Under the pieces are notes generated by a model that was not told the origin of the DNA, did no database searches, and saw only the letters and a program-made list of their open reading frames with translations. A DNA stretch of 6,105 nt, taken from Fidelibacterota bacterium. Its GTDB lineage: Bacteria; Fidelibacterota; Marinisomatia; SCGC-AAA003-L08; D37C17. Shown piece after piece: positions 5,809 through 6,105 of the stretch (position 1 is the first letter of the stretch; each line of letters begins with the position of its first letter). Both the position numbers and the translations under genes were made by a program. The stretch lies in the NCBI GenBank assembly GCA_002705605.1, contig PAJD01000019.1:12876-18980 (forward strand), in the 5' to 3' direction.

Positions 5809-6105
5809 TTCTATCATCTATTAAAGATTTGACTACAGATGGATCTGCTAAAGTAGATATATCTCCTAAATTATCTATATCATTCTCAGAAATTTTTCTA
5901 AGAATTCGTCTCATGATTTTACCAGATCTTGTTTTAGGCAGACCTAATGAAAACTGTATTTTATCAGGATATGCATGTGGACCAATAATTTCTCTAACCT
6001 TTAATCTAATTTCATCTTCTATAATTTTACTTGATTCTATACCTGTCATAAGAGTAACAAAAGCATATACTCCTTGCCCTTTTATATCATGAGGATATCC
6101 AACAA
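5804..6105 (-). CDS. acs: Acetyl-CoA synthetase (AMP-forming), C-terminal part only
   Basis: The last 99 residues of acetyl-CoA synthetase, which activates acetate with ATP and CoA to acetyl-CoA through an acetyl-AMP intermediate in the cytosol. The frame is open to the right edge; the internal Met at 6049 is not the start, because matching family sequence ([18 protein letters not shown]) continues upstream of it. The visible part is the mobile C-terminal domain of the ANL superfamily. [16 protein letters not shown] (55-70 of the visible part) holds the catalytic lysine, here the Lys of SGK, which in Salmonella Acs is the residue silenced by acetylation. [12 protein letters not shown] (80-91) is the usual C-terminal motif. 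Full-length Acs is about 640 residues, so about 15% is present. The gene converges on the plus-strand cassette with a 6-bp gap. Confidence 0.96.
   Translation of the reverse strand, partial: VGYPHDIKGQGVYAFVTLMTGIESSKIIEDEIRLKVREIIGPHAYPDKIQFSLGLPKTRSGKIMRRILRKISENDIDNLGDISTLADPSVVKSLIDDRK

Noticed and set aside
6047..6049. ATG at 6049 (minus) as the start of a small 81-residue gene
   Set aside because: The same frame continues upstream to the window edge with matching acetyl-CoA synthetase sequence, so this is an internal Met.
5829..6092. Open frame of 87 codons on the plus strand
   Set aside because: It lies antisense to acs, whose translation matches the family closely; the plus-strand product has no recognisable features.

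Overview
The window is AT-rich bacterial DNA with tightly packed genes and no RNA genes, transposases or CRISPR arrays. Hand counts give about 32% G+C inside purB and about 21% in the two poorest genes. Strongly AT-biased codons, very short spacers and P-loop sulfotransferases of a type common in marine plankton suggest a streamlined uncultured marine bacterium. PurC appears to be the long, yeast Ade1-like form rather than the short E. coli form. A Marinimicrobia (SAR406)-like or related lineage is my best guess, but this is inference and the phylum is not proven by anything I can see.

Layout. (1) Positions 1-2632 are a minus-strand housekeeping block, read truA, then purB, then purC (purC runs off the left edge). 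PurB (adenylosuccinate lyase) and PurC (SAICAR synthetase) catalyse neighbouring steps of purine synthesis, and their genes overlap by ATGA. TruA is the tRNA pseudouridine(38-40) synthase. (2) Positions 2679-5797 are five plus-strand genes with gaps of 16 bp, an overlap, 41 bp and 0 bp. They encode a membrane steroid 5-alpha-reductase-family protein, an unrecognised protein with a possible ParB/sulfiredoxin-like C-terminus, two different PAPS-type sulfotransferases, and a small secreted protein of unknown function. (3) Positions 5804-6105 are the C-terminal end of acetyl-CoA synthetase (acs) on the minus strand, converging on the cassette with a 6-bp gap.

The plus-strand cassette is the accessory part and the place to look for new biology. 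The ParB/Srx-like gene and the first sulfotransferase share a start/stop overlap and are far more AT-rich (about 21% G+C by hand count) than purB (about 32%), which suggests they travelled together. A reasonable reading is a small surface-modification module: the sulfotransferases sulfate a glycan, lipid or small molecule, and the secreted protein acts in the envelope. Whether the reductase belongs to the same pathway or is only a neighbour cannot be settled from sequence alone.
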